Shown here: piece after piece, positions 46,290 through 57,863 of the stretch
Layout of the letters: the number at the start of each line of letters is the position of its first letter
How positions within the stretch are numbered: the stretch's first letter is position 1
NCBI GenBank assembly: GCA_950295325.1
Contig: OX485807.1
Location: 52,606,440-52,670,439, forward strand
Source of the DNA: Polytrichum commune
Taxonomy: Eukaryota > Streptophyta > Polytrichopsida > Polytrichales > Polytrichaceae
Direction: 5' to 3'
Length of the DNA: 64,000 nucleotides
Notes under the pieces: model-generated
The model's input: the letters and a program-made list of their open reading frames with translations, nothing else
What the model was told of the DNA's origin: nothing
The model's database searches: none
Translations under genes and position numbers: made by a program

Positions 46290-48784
46290 TATCTCAAGCT
46301 ATGTCCACTACCATGGAGCCTTCACAAGAATCAATAGCAATGACAAATTTCGATAATCTAGTATGTGACATTTTCTTGGTATGGATTTAAACTCTAAAGA
46401 AGATGAGGTAAAGTGGAAGTTCAGTTGGTTAAAGGATAGATTCTTATCCATTGCTTCAACTACACTTATCTTGATAAAAGAACTTAAGTCTAACTTATAG
46501 TCAACTTCGGCTCATATTTCATACTAGTATGATTTCTTAACAAAATAAAATTCTTCTTCTTCTTCGCTTCATTTTTTTCAATTAATATTTGTTGGCTTTG
46601 ACAATGTAGTACATTAGTAGATTGTGTTTTAATATTTGCTCTCCTCTTCTTTGATGTAAATTGTATAAAGCTCCAATTAAAATCCAAGCAGTACTTTAGG
46701 TATTTAAAAGCTTTGATAATTATTATTTTTTTGTCTTTCATTTATAATGTAATGATGGTAAGATAGGCGCCTAATTTCTCTTTATCATATCAGTTTTATA
46801 ATATATATTTTTAATATTAAAAATTAGGGCAGACCCAACTAAATAAATGTCTTTAAACACATGTGGGTATGTCAAAGTATTTAATTGTATATGTTGACTT
46901 TATGCCATAAAATTGCACTACATTTTCAATGATATTGAATGTCACTAACCAATTGTGTGTGCTCACCATATACATAAGAATATGTTACTCTCATCTGTCA
47001 AGATATAGTATCACAACAATGATTAAAACTCCACCTTACGCATGGTGGTTAAAAATTATGTCTAAGACTTGGTTGTATCAATAGAAATTTTATAAACAAA
47101 AAATATACTTCTTGGTTATGAATATGATAAAACTAAAATGAGTTATCTTTGAAATTGGTAAAATATTGAATGAAGCTATCAAATAGCTTGAGTGTCTTAA
47201 TATTGAATATATTAAGAAAAATTTATAGTACTCATAATTAAAAAATTAATGTGTAAATTTTCATATTTTAATATACATTACATTTACATAAATTTATAAG
47301 ACCTTCAAATTAAAGTTAAATATGGATAGGATTTTCCCACGTGATGTATCAACCTTAAATTGCCATCTCCCTTCATACCTCACTCCTTATTTCTTACTCC
47401 TTACACTAAAGTCTAAATGTCAAAATGTGAAACATTATTCATTTCAGTGAGTTACTTGTTTTGACAAAGTGTGTGGAATTGACAATAATGGATGTCATAT
47501 TTCTAAGGTTGCAGACAATTTGGTGATACCTTCGCAGATAGTGTGCATAAAAACTGTAGGGCTTTTTCTTAGAATCACAATCAAATATTAGATAACTTCA
47601 TACCAATTGCACTTTGATGTGTTACATTTTGTTTATTCTCCATGGACTCTATTGCAACCAAATCCTAGTTGCTCTGTACATGATTGACAATTGTCTTGTA
47701 TATCAAGATAAATTTAACATCTATGTAAAACCACCTTCTGAAATTAAATTAATAAGGTTAAATTCTAACAAGCAGTATGTCACAAAGTGAATTAACGAGA
47801 TTCTTGTTGCATACCCAATAGATGAGTCAATTTATAATCATAAAGGCTTTGCAACAATTTTTGATCCATGAGATATAATTTCTACATGTGGAGACAACTT
47901 ACAGATAGATGAACCACTTCTGCCTGTAATCTGAAGTTAGAGGATATTTTATCTTGTGAGAGATGATGCTATGGCATTCAACTGCATTGGTTGGTCTCTA
48001 TCCAATCTTACAGTCGGTTCATCATGGAGTCTTCTAAATTCAAGTGGCTTGTCATTATTAGCTTTTCATAGGTGTGGCTGATGGTTATATCTCAAAACAT
48101 CTCAGAAAAGATTGTGATAATTGATGGATAATATTGCATTTACATACATTCAGGAACTGGGCAATCACTTATTGGCCACAAGTATGAAAATACTTACGAT
48201 TCAAATCAATATATGATTAGTATTTGATTCCTTGGATAATTATATGCTTCGAATAATTATAAAAATTACAGACCATGGGCACACATTGAACAACAAAATG
48301 TCCCAGTCAACAAGAGCTACGCTGAAAAGTTTCTCATAAAAAGTAAGAACTTTTCCAACTTTTCATTCAGTTTCCTCCCAATCTCTCTTTTCAACTGTGT
48401 TCAATTCGTCATTGTCCAGGTAGGCATGTCAAGAGCCCAAATAAATGAAGGATTTCTTTGTGGAGAGTTGCCTCTCTGTACTACCCTAAGAGCATTACCT
48501 GAAGCTACATCCTGCTTTTACAAAATTGAAGGGAGCATCCACTTCCTGTGAAAAACTCAGTATGCAGTAACTGATTGATATTTTTCAACTCTTGAAACTG
48601 CAGACTCCATCTTACAACACTATTACTATCGAGCATCTACAAGTTCAAGAAATAGTATGAAAGGAACAACAGTCTTCAACAGACCAGATCTTACAAGCTA
48701 CAATTAACACAGATCATCTGCGCTCATCTCAGTTACCATCTTCGCCTTTTGTCAAAAAGGATGTCAATATCGATCAATACTAAC
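46290..48784. other. Intergenic AT-rich DNA between two minus-strand genes
   Basis: Left part is the promoter side of the alpha-glucosidase gene, right part the 3' side of the pseudouridine synthase gene. No TATA box close to the start at 46289, no repeats and no further gene were recognised. Confidence 0.5.
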
Positions 48785-51700
48785 CTACTTCACTGATGCA
48801 CCACTTTCCGATCCTCGTGCAGTGACAAAATCAGGAAAGTTGCGATCATTCAAAGAGTGAAGCCACAAGGCCATCGTTCCATCCCTCACCTCTTGTGTTG
48901 CAATGTGGGCATACACCACATCCTGCTTGAATTGTTGAATCTCTTTCTCATATCCTTTTTGAGTAATTTCCTCATGGGTGTTTTTGAACTTTGAGTTGTA
49001 CGCAGTATAGTAGCATTCATCAAGGAACAAACCAAGTTCCGGTGCCATTGGCACGTTCACATCTGCATCCCTGTTCACACAAACAAACAACCACCTTCTT
49101 CAGTGAAACAACACCATCACAAGAAATAGTTGATTTGCAACTTCTTCAAGCTTTTATGTGCATTGGCATGCATTCCAGGGACAAGTACATCACAAACTTC
49201 CTGAGGAAAATTCATCATGTAGAAACAATAAAATGTTGCAATAACATAATGAATTACTCATTCATACGTTAAAATTGCATTAATTTCCAAATTTCTTGCA
49301 ATATTTGCCACATTTTGCTATGACAAAGCAAAATGGTACATGAAAGTGATCGGTATATTACAAGATGATTGCACTTTATACGACTAGATATATTCTTTAC
49401 GTAATAATTACATAATACACCACCCTTTGGAACTTTGTGATGTATAACACACCTTCTCAATGCAGTGTCAATAATCGAATCAGGAGCACAGCCCCGCATG
49501 ATGGCTATGGCCATGCCAATCATCTTTCGGATTTGATGCAGCATGAAGCTCTGGCCCACTACAGTGCAACGCACAAATTGCATCCCATTTATCTCGAAAA
49601 CATCCCCGGCTGTGAATGAAAGCATGTATCTCTTTGCACTTGGGTCCTCGGGTTTCATGCGCGCAGTGAAGTTGTGGAAGTTGTGAGTGCCACAGTATTT
49701 GCTCAGCACTTTGTTTAAACGCTTCATTTCTTCCTCTCCAAACACGTAAGGCACCCGCTCTTTCTCATTCTCTTCTTTTGGCCCTGCTCCCACCTCTGCA
49801 GTTTCCAGAACTTGTTCCACTACTGCTGTTGTTGTTGTTGTCTCTTTACGAATTTTCACCTCTTCCGAGACTTCAGTACCTTCTGTTGCCTTCACCAGAA
49901 CAGTTCCTATATGCATCAACAACTTCCATTCTTCTCAGATCCACAGTTGTTCCCATACATCACAAAAAGTAGGCAAAATTCACTCTGCAACAATTTTTTA
50001 AAGCAAGAAGAAATAAGGATAGCGCATGTTGGCTTGACACAGCATGAATCATTGAGCCTCTTTGCCTGCAAGCTGCTGTCTCAATAAAGGGGTGGACTCT
50101 TTCTAACAGCCGTAACCAGGGCAACTTGATTGCCCATTGTTCCTCCCGTAGTAGGCATGCCGAGCCCCTCGGTACCCCACAACTTTTTAAGATTACCCAA
50201 GAATGATTAGGTGGACCATAGCAGGCAACACTAGCATGGCTTGGTGGAGAATGGAACTCGCACCACTTGCAAGAGTGGAATTGAAGGTCAAGTTCCATGG
50301 GAGGGATGGCAAGCATTTTGTTATGCCTACAATTGCTCCCCTCCATGATGGAACCCCCATCCACGCCCTCAGAAGTTCCCAAGCAGTATCCATGAGAGGG
50401 GTGGGCATTTTTGGAATGTGCACTTTCTGGTCAATTTTCCCATTCACACAGTAGGGCCCACCACCATATCATTAAACCTCTAAGCTATCCTCCAATTGGA
50501 CTCTTCATTTCATGGGTAAGTTTGACCACGCCACCGTACATTTTGGGACCACTGTAAAAGGACCTCACATATTGGGAGCTTTGTATCCAAGGAGGGGGCT
50601 ATATTAAGGCTTTAAGGCTTTGATGAACTTAATGACCACGTCCTCACCCATGGAGCCAAAGAGTATTTTGGAACATGGTGCCCAGTATGCTCTGTGGATC
50701 TTGACCGTAAAGTCCTAAGCACTCAAGCTATTGATTTAACACTGCAACAATTCACAATCCATATTCGAGCCCATCTTGGCATGAAATAAGTCAGACCAAT
50801 CCTATAGGCTCACCACAATGGATAAAATTAGGGTTCTTGGGTTTCAGGGTTTAGGGCAATTGTACCATTGTTTGAGCCGCTTGTGTCAATAACCACTTCA
50901 GATTCCCCCCCTGCATCTTTCTTTTCAAGGGCTTTCCTCCGCTCGATACGCTGCAACCGTTCATTGTCTCTCTTCTCCGTCCACGCAAGGATGGTTTCTC
51001 TGTCATGGTGGGCACGAGGATCAAAAGCAAAAACAGGAACGATGTACTCATACCGCCGCTTGTCACACATTTGCTTTGCACTGAAGTTGGACGTCACTCG
51101 CTTAAACCCAAACACGCGAATCTCCTTTGGGAGGTGCTCATTGACACGCTCCACAAACCCAGGGGGGTCAATAACAAGGCGAGCAGAGACAACCTGACCA
51201 ACTGCACTCACTCCTTTGTCTGTTCGAGCCGCTCTCATCCAATCCACTTTCCTTAGGTCACCAAAATTGCACTGTGCAATCGCATTAGCACGGAAGAGTG
51301 CTTGCTCGAGTTCCCCCTCAATGGTGATGGCCCCAGGGTTTCTTTGCATGCCTTGGTACCCTGCCCCACAGTATGCGAGAAGCACTGCAATTTTCCTTTT
51401 TTTGCCTGGCTTCCCTCCCCCTGGCACATTTCTCCCCTTCTGTCCAGTTTCCTTTGCCTCCTCCTCCACACCTACAGCTTCCTCTCCGACTACTGCACAA
51501 CACAATGGTTCCAAGAAGATCCACCTTCACTAAACAATAGGCAAAGAAACAAAGCACTAAAGTGGCAACACAGCATCCCCAATTCACATTTCAATCTCAA
51601 TAGAGCTATGAGCAAAGTATCACATTTTTAAAAGAATTTGGATTAAATTAACACTCACCAGAACTCACAGCAACTGTATCAATGCTGGTACTGTCCACTA

Positions 51701-52686
51701 TCTTCTTCACCTCAACATCCATGGCATTTGCAGCCTCCACTTCCACACTCAGGGGCTCCACCGTTTCCACTTTCAATTCAACTTCCGAGGTGTCTTGGAC
51801 TGTAACAACCTTCACACGCTTGTCTTGCTTCCTCTTTGCTTTCTTGCTCGCGCTCTTGTTCCCATCCATGGTTGCACAGTCTGCAGCAACAACGGCAGTG
51901 CCCAAGGGAGCTGAAACAGCCTAAAGTGGCAAAGTACTAAAGAAACAGCCTAAAGAAACAAAGCACTAAAGTGGCAACACAGCATCCCCAATTCACATTT
52001 CAATCTCAATAGAGCTATGAGCAAAGTATCACATTTTTGAGAGAATTTGGATTAAATTAACACTCACCAGAACTCACAGCAACTGTATCAATGCTGGTAC
52101 TGTCCACTATCTTCTTCACCTCAACATCCATGGCATTTGCAGCCTCCACTTCCACACTCAGGGGCTCCACCGTTTCCACTTTCAATTCAACTTCCGAGGT
52201 GTCTTGGACTGTAACAACCTTCACACGCTTGTCTTGCTTCCTCTTTGCTCTCTTGCTCGCGCTCTTGTTCCCATCCATGGTTGCACAGTCTGCAGCAACA
52301 ATGGCAGTGCCCAAGGGAGCTGAAACAGCCTAAAGTGGCAAAGTACTAAAGAAACAGCCTAAAGAAACAAAGCACTAAAGTGGCAACACAGCATCCCCAA
52401 ATACATTTCAATCTCAATAGAGCTATGAGCAAAGTATCACATTTTTGAGAGAATTTGGATTAAATTAACACTCACCAGAACTCACAGCAACTGTATCAAT
52501 GCTGGTACTGTCCACTATCTTCTTCACCTCAACATCCATGGCATTTGCAGCCTCCACTTCCACACTCAGGGGCTCCACCGTTTCCACATTCAATTCAACT
52601 TTCGAGGTGTCTTGGACTGTAACAACCTTCACACGCTTGTCTTGCTTCCCCTTTGCTCTCTTGCTCGCGCTCTTGTTCCCATCCAT
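48785..52686 (-). CDS. tRNA pseudouridine synthase, PUS1/TruA family
   Basis: Four coding exons on the minus strand, using the 5'-most copy of exon 1: 52686-52476, 51492-50866, 49906-49453, 49070-48785; 1578 nt, 525 residues, phases 1, 1, 2. The enzyme turns uridine into pseudouridine in tRNA and probably other RNAs. Exon 1 is a Lys/Arg-rich leader (SASKRAKGKQDKR) that could act as a nuclear signal, then an acidic part. Family marks: KIAVLLAYCGAGYQGMQ (about 104-120), catalytic Asp near 162 in RAARTDKGVSA, SFMLHQIRKMIG and PELGLFLDECYY. Plant PUS1 paralogues have this layout. Exon 1 exists in three tandem copies, each with ATG and donor (starts 52686, 52278, 51869); joining two copies in one mRNA would break the frame, so only one can be used per message. 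Confidence 0.88.
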
Positions 52687-52770
52687 GGTTGCACAGTCTG
52701 CAGCAACAATGGCAGTGCCCAAGGGAGCTGAAACAGCCTTGAACCAATTAACCTGCCAAATGTCAGTCGT
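51545..52770 (-). repeat. Threefold tandem copy of pseudouridine synthase exon 1
   Basis: Period 409 then 408 bp. Each unit carries an exon of up to 262 bp (51920-51659, 52329-52068, 52736-52476), starting GCTGTTTCAGCTCCC and ending TCTG|GTGAGTG, plus shared intron sequence. Encoded peptides differ at a few residues (for example KKAKRK, KRAKRK, KRAKGK). The two downstream copies are preceded by an acceptor-like TTGCCACTTTAG, the upstream one by different sequence (GGTTCAAG), which marks it as the ancestral context. Confidence 0.95.
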
Positions 52771-52904
52771 GCTCCCAAACTTGAAAAACTTCCACAACAA
52801 ATTAAAAAATCAGCTAAGGGTAGGGTGCCAAGACATCACTTTAAGCGCTGAGTATTTATTGGTACTTTTATTGGATTGATAAAAAAAAAAAACTGAAGTT
52901 TCTT

Positions 52905-53160
52905 GTTAGCAATAGAGTGGGGATTCCAACGCACCAAATATGCCTTCTTCGGATTTCATATGCAAAAGTTAAAAGGGTTCAAGTTTCATTAGTAGGTTAA
53001 CCAAAATCATTAGGGAAGCCTGATGTTAAGATGGTGGGCATTCCCAGAATCAGCATGTACTTAGTGTGCGAAATTTTAGGGTGTTGGTTTTGGGTGGGGT
53101 GTTGGTTGCAACCTCTACTGTATGCCTCCAAATGCTTCAACATGATGCATTCATACAGGT
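52905..53160. repeat. Dispersed repeat family, copy 1
   Basis: Resembles 61010-61240 and 61330-61560: GGGGATTCCAAC(A/G)CACCAAA, then TTAAGGTGGTGGGCATTCTCAGAATCAG-like wording, GTGCGAAATTTTAGGGT and TTTGGGTGGGGTG. Non-coding; lies just upstream of the pseudouridine synthase gene. Confidence 0.7.
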
Positions 53161-53189
53161 TGTTCTTACCTGTAATAGACCTAGTTACA

Positions 53190-54220
53190 TTGCGATACCC
53201 TTTTAAGAGCAAGCCCACCAGCTTTCATATCCATATCTGTATCCATTAACATTTACTATGGATGAAAAGGGAGTATTATGTTGGAAAATATGTTGAGATG
53301 GCTCCCACTCATCCCTGTATCTGCATTTGAATGCGGAAGGGGATGCAACCATCCACTTATCCTAAACAATTGAGCCTGTTTCTTGCTACCACAAGTCCTC
53401 AAAAACCATACTGAGACAAGCAATCAATGACCTTGGATCCTCTCAAACTTCCACCTAAAGGTGATTGATGTACCTATAATAGTCTAGGTACTTGAATGGA
53501 TGAGTCGTTTACTATGTCTTTTTGCAAGACAACATGAAATCAAAAAAGTTTTCCTCAAATGTGGATATGAATACGGCAACTGGTGGGAGAATGCATCCAT
53601 CTGCATCCAGAAAGCCAAAAGCAGATGGATGCAGGAGGAATTGTGGATACACAAACGGAACTGGTTGGCGTGCTCTAAAACATAGCAAATGACTGATATC
53701 AATGACCTTGTAATCCTCAAAGTATTTTCACCTGAAGATGATTGATTTGCCTTAAATAGTTTAGGGTGCTTGATTTGATGAGTCCTATACCATGTCTTTT
53801 TGCAAGACAACATGAAACTAAGAAAGGTTCTCCCTGAATGTGAATTCGGATACGGATACCACAACTGATGGGGATATCCACCCACATCCACTTTTACATC
53901 CAAAAAGCCAAAAGTGAATGGATGCGGGAAGATTTATGGATACGCATATGGAAACCAGTGGGCTTGCTCTAAAACATAACAATTGACTTTGTATCAATGA
54001 CCTTGTGATCTTCTTGGATTTTCACAAAAAGGTGATTGATTCACCTTAAATAGTTTAGGGCACTTGAATGGATGAGGCCTTTAACATGTATTTGCAAGAC
54101 AACGTGAAATCAAAAAAGTCCTTCCCCAAATTCGGATATGGATGCGCCAACCAATGGATGAGGGAGGATTTGTGGATACGAATACGGAAACCAGTGGGCT
54201 GCTGTAAGTAATAACAATTG
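53190..54220. repeat. Hairpin-bearing tandem repeat, period 277-294 bp
   Basis: Units recur with GATTGATTTGCCTTAAATAGTTTAGGG near 53463, 53740 and 54034, each followed by TTTTTGCAAGACAACATGAAA and a GGATAC/GGATGC-rich part. A diverged unit precedes them at about 53190-53460. Inverted repeats: TGCATCCATCTGC (53592-53604) with GCAGATGGATGCA (53621-53633), 13 bp perfect; ATCCACTTTT (53886-53895) with 53910-53919, 9 of 10; and a shorter nested one at 53310-53345. The last unit lacks the hairpin. Open frames here are spurious. Confidence 0.75.
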
Positions 54221-54230
54221 ACCTTTGCAC

Positions 54231-54514
54231 AAAACTGCCCTCTTAGTACCCTTAGCACAATTTCATTCACCATTACAGCTTGACATCCAATCCTGTCAAC
54301 AATTACCTCTTCCTTTCGCGTTCTTTTCTTCTCCATGGCTGATGTCGCCAATTTCTTCACCTCGCTCACCATCTTCAAAGGAATTAGAGAAATCTCCACT
54401 CCTCCGACAGGAAAAATAATTCCCTCCACTATCCAGTACACACCTCCTTCTCTAACTGCACCCCTCTCTAGCTTGTCTGCAATTGCATTACCATTGCTTG
54501 AGTTACACAAGGAA
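54231..54514 (-). CDS. Possible exon of an unrecognised protein
   Basis: A minus-strand frame (open 54573-54055) is coding-like between about 54514 and 54231: LERGAVREGGVYWIVEGI, FPVGGVEISLIPLKMVSEV, KKRTRKEEVIVDRIGC and MVNEIVLRVLRGQFCAK. It has balanced composition and amphipathic segments, but its two ends run into tandem repeats and no family is recognised. It may be a stray exon of a decayed gene or chance. Confidence 0.25.
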
Positions 54515-54529
54515 CTTTGGCACACAAAA

Positions 54530-55080
54530 GACATGGTCAATTCACAACATAACAACATATAGGAAGCAATCACGTATTGTCTGTGGAAGAAAATAAGTGG
54601 AGAAAGATTTTAAGACACTTCATGATACACGCATGAACCGATTCATAACTTTGGCGCACAAAACACAGGACACATGGCCAATTCATAAAATGACAATATT
54701 TAGCAAGTAATCACACATAGTGTACAGAAGAAAATAAGTGGAGGAATATTTTAATACATCTCATGATATAACAACCTTCATTATATTTCAGAATATGACA
54801 TTACATGTTATCTCTCTCTCCCCCGTCTCCCTCACTCAAATCCTACACCCTACACCCAAACGGTCCACTTTTTTGGACAATCACATACCAATTCATAACT
54901 TTGGCACACAAAATAAACACAGTAGACATGGCCAATTCATAAAATGACAAAATTTAGCAAGTAATCACGTGTTGTATATAGAAGAAAATAAGTGGAGAAA
55001 GCTCAAACACATTTTATGATAAAAAATTCCATTACATTTCAGGATATGACATTGCATGACATCCCTCTCTCTTCGCCATC
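54530..55080. repeat. Tandem repeat, three units of unequal length
   Basis: ATGGCCAATTCATAAAATGAC and AGAAGAAAATAAGTGGAG recur at about 54533-54600, 54675-54745 and 54929-54995. The second unit is about 110 bp longer than the first and includes a CT-rich piece. Confidence 0.75.
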
Positions 55081-55082
55081 TC

Positions 55083-55115
55083 AAACCTTCAAACCCTAAA
55101 CCTTAAACCCTACCA
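55083..55115. repeat. Telobox-like AAACCCTAAA cluster
   Basis: AAACCCTAAACCTTAAACCC followed by a CCG-rich run. In plants such boxes lie in promoters of growth genes; no gene start could be tied to it here. Confidence 0.45.
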
Positions 55116-57322
55116 GTCCACCGCCGCCGCCACCTTATCCATTCAAATGCATCAATTCAAGAAAAAATAATCAGTGCCTCTCCCCTTCACCTGAATCGTC
55201 AAAAATCACGAGACCCAACTCGCTCGAAATAATTGAGAACCTGCGAGGACTCGATGAAGCTGACAATGAGAGTTATTTTACCTCCGCTCCCTCCACAATG
55301 GAGGCCTGAAAGCGCGAATAGAATCAAAAGAAAGAAACTTTGGTGACAGGATGTGTATGGATGTCGAGATCGATGGTGGGTGTGTGGATTTGACAGACAG
55401 AAGGAGAAGCGAGAATTTGCGTGCTCGCTTCAAGCTTTCTTGGAAGAAAGAAGCTTGAAGCATCTGGTCATTGGTGAAGACAAAAGCGGAAGAACTCTTC
55501 ATCCCAGAAGTGGATGACGATGCTCTAGATGGATGACAAGTTGGTGGATGAGGAATCAACAAGTCATCACTTCTACACTCAAGGGCTTGTTTATACGTAG
55601 TTGTCACATCATTTTAACACCAAAAATCAAAACCAAGATATCTTGGTTATTTATAAAGTGGCAAAAGGGAGGTCAAAACTAATGCTAGGATTGCATATAG
55701 GTAAATGCATGGGTATCAATAATCAACATAAATCTAATGGTATCAAAGAACCTATCCCTGTGTATAAAAATTGTAATATCAATTAAATATTGATATATGG
55801 TAAGTATGTCAAGGTAAGAGAATTTTTGCGTATATGAGTTATTATTTAAGTTTTATCATTCCAATTTATATTGATGTTAGTGCAATTTTGCCTAGGTATG
55901 AAGGTTCTTGTAGGGTATAGACCCAAATGGTATTAAATATTAACATTATTATTATTTGTAAAAAAATTTAAAAAAAAACACCAGGCATCCATACCCTGCT
56001 GTGTTTTTTAAATGTGCATTCCTCGTTACAGATATCCACGTGGTATCTAGAATAGATAAAACCAAACCAACATCATTCAAAAGCATAAGTTATAGAAATC
56101 TTTCTAAAATCTCAACTTTTGTATCCTCTACTATGTTACAAGAGAAAAACTCATAGAAGATGGAGTTTTGGTTCAAGAAAAGATTCATAAGTTTGGACTC
56201 AATCCTAAGTTTGAGTGCCAAAAATAGGCATCATCACTAGACCCTCCAACATATTGAAGAAGGTTCATGGTTTAGGATGCACGAGCTACATAAGGACACC
56301 TCAAAAGTGCTTTTACTTTCCACATGATCTCATTATCACTCCTAAACCCCACTTTCACGGTCTGGATCTCCTTAACCCTTTATTGCCCCTAGTGACCTAA
56401 GGGGTCATTTCTTGCTAGGGAGAGTGTTCTAAATCACCGCCTCCCATCATCATCCGCATCTCCCACTTGGCATGATGATTCTTTTATATTTCAAGAAGAG
56501 ATAGGCGCATGTCTTGTTAGATTTTGATTTGATATGAAAGAGAACAATGTTTCACGATGAAATTGAACCTCATAGAAAGTCATTAAGACTTGAGCGAGGA
56601 AGCAAGTTCTCTTGCCCATGGGTATTGCCCTTTGTAAGAATTAATATTTAGCAATTTGGGCGACGATCCAATGCAAACATGCTCCAAAGATGGCACTTGA
56701 GTTGAGACACCTATCATCTGGTCAATGAACTTTGACCTTCCCTAGAAGAAGCATATGAACTTCAAATTTCAAACTCTCACATGATATAAGTTTCCTAGTT
56801 TTGCACATGTGTGTATATTTCAATCAAGAGTCTACATCCATCTTGTCATCCATATTTAACAAAAATATTTTCACTAGCTACCCCAACTTGGCAGCTTCAA
56901 CTTTGTGACCATTGGATTTGCTCAAATTATGTTGGAACAATGAATTTTTTCTTCCCATGCCTTCATTACGAAGTTGGCCTCTACACGCAAGTGGACAATC
57001 AAAAACAAATGTTAATGATAGTGAGCTTGATTGCCCTTGACATCAAGGGTAGTATGAGAATTCCAAGTTCATTGGAATGCAACCCGGGCCAATAAAGGAT
57101 AAAATTACATGGTTTATTGTATAGATAACTCTCTTACATTGAAAGTTCCCAAAATATTCATCAATGCATTTGGCATAATTTCTCAAAAAAAAAAATTGAG
57201 AGAGAGGATGAGTTAGCAATTTGGAGTGGAGAATATACACATTTGAATTGGAGCATGCTAATACATATACAACTCTTTAGTTTCTCAAAGTTTACTCAAA
57301 GCTTCATAAGCTTCATAAGCTA

Positions 57323-57477
57323 CATATTACACTACAAGGATCACAAGTCATTGCCATTGGCTCGTCATCTTACAGATCCAAATATATTAATGTCATAGAT
57401 TTGGAATATCTAACATATACCTTTGTAGTACTAGCAAAGAACTAGTGGTTTGAACAACCCGTGATCCTTGTAATATA
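57323..57477. mobile_element. Small foldback element (MITE candidate)
   Basis: Left arm CATATTACACTACAAGGATCAC, read as ATATTACACT then ACAAGGATCAC, pairs with right arm GTGATCCTTGTAATATA, with a three-base gap in one arm. About 155 bp in all. A target-site duplication was not resolved and no protein is encoded. Confidence 0.45.
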
Positions 57478-57522
57478 AACTCGTGGCCCATGAAACCTTA
57501 GTGATATATTAGTTGTTTGGAG

Positions 57523-57863
57523 CTCGGGGGGGGGCAGTGTGTTAAAAAGTTAAGGATATAGGTGCGAACAACCACTATTTTATAGGGGGGTATTACTTTC
57601 AATTCTCTTCTTTTTTTCACATGCTATCATTATGTAAATTTCTACTTTGGGTTAATAGAAAAATGGCTTGCATTACTTATAATTCCAAATTACCTATTAT
57701 TCCATACCCTATAGTACTTTAAAGATGTCCAGTGCCATTTTTGATACCCTATATTACTCTTAAGTCCATTTATAATTTTTAGCCCCCATGTTTTTAAAAT
57801 ACCCTATCATTTGTTCGCACGTATATTGCTACTCCAACCAATGACTACCCCCCCCCCCCCAAG
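57523..57863. mobile_element. MITE with G-run termini and 8-bp target duplication (hAT-like)
   Basis: GTTTGGAG at 57515-57522 recurs at 57864-57871, directly flanking a 341-bp element. Its ends are inverted: CTC, nine G, CAGTG on the left; the reverse of the right end reads CTT, thirteen G, TAGTC. Further in, GTGCGAACAA (near 57563) pairs with TTGTTCGCAC (near 57812). An 8-bp duplication is typical of hAT transposons. Not coding. Confidence 0.65.
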
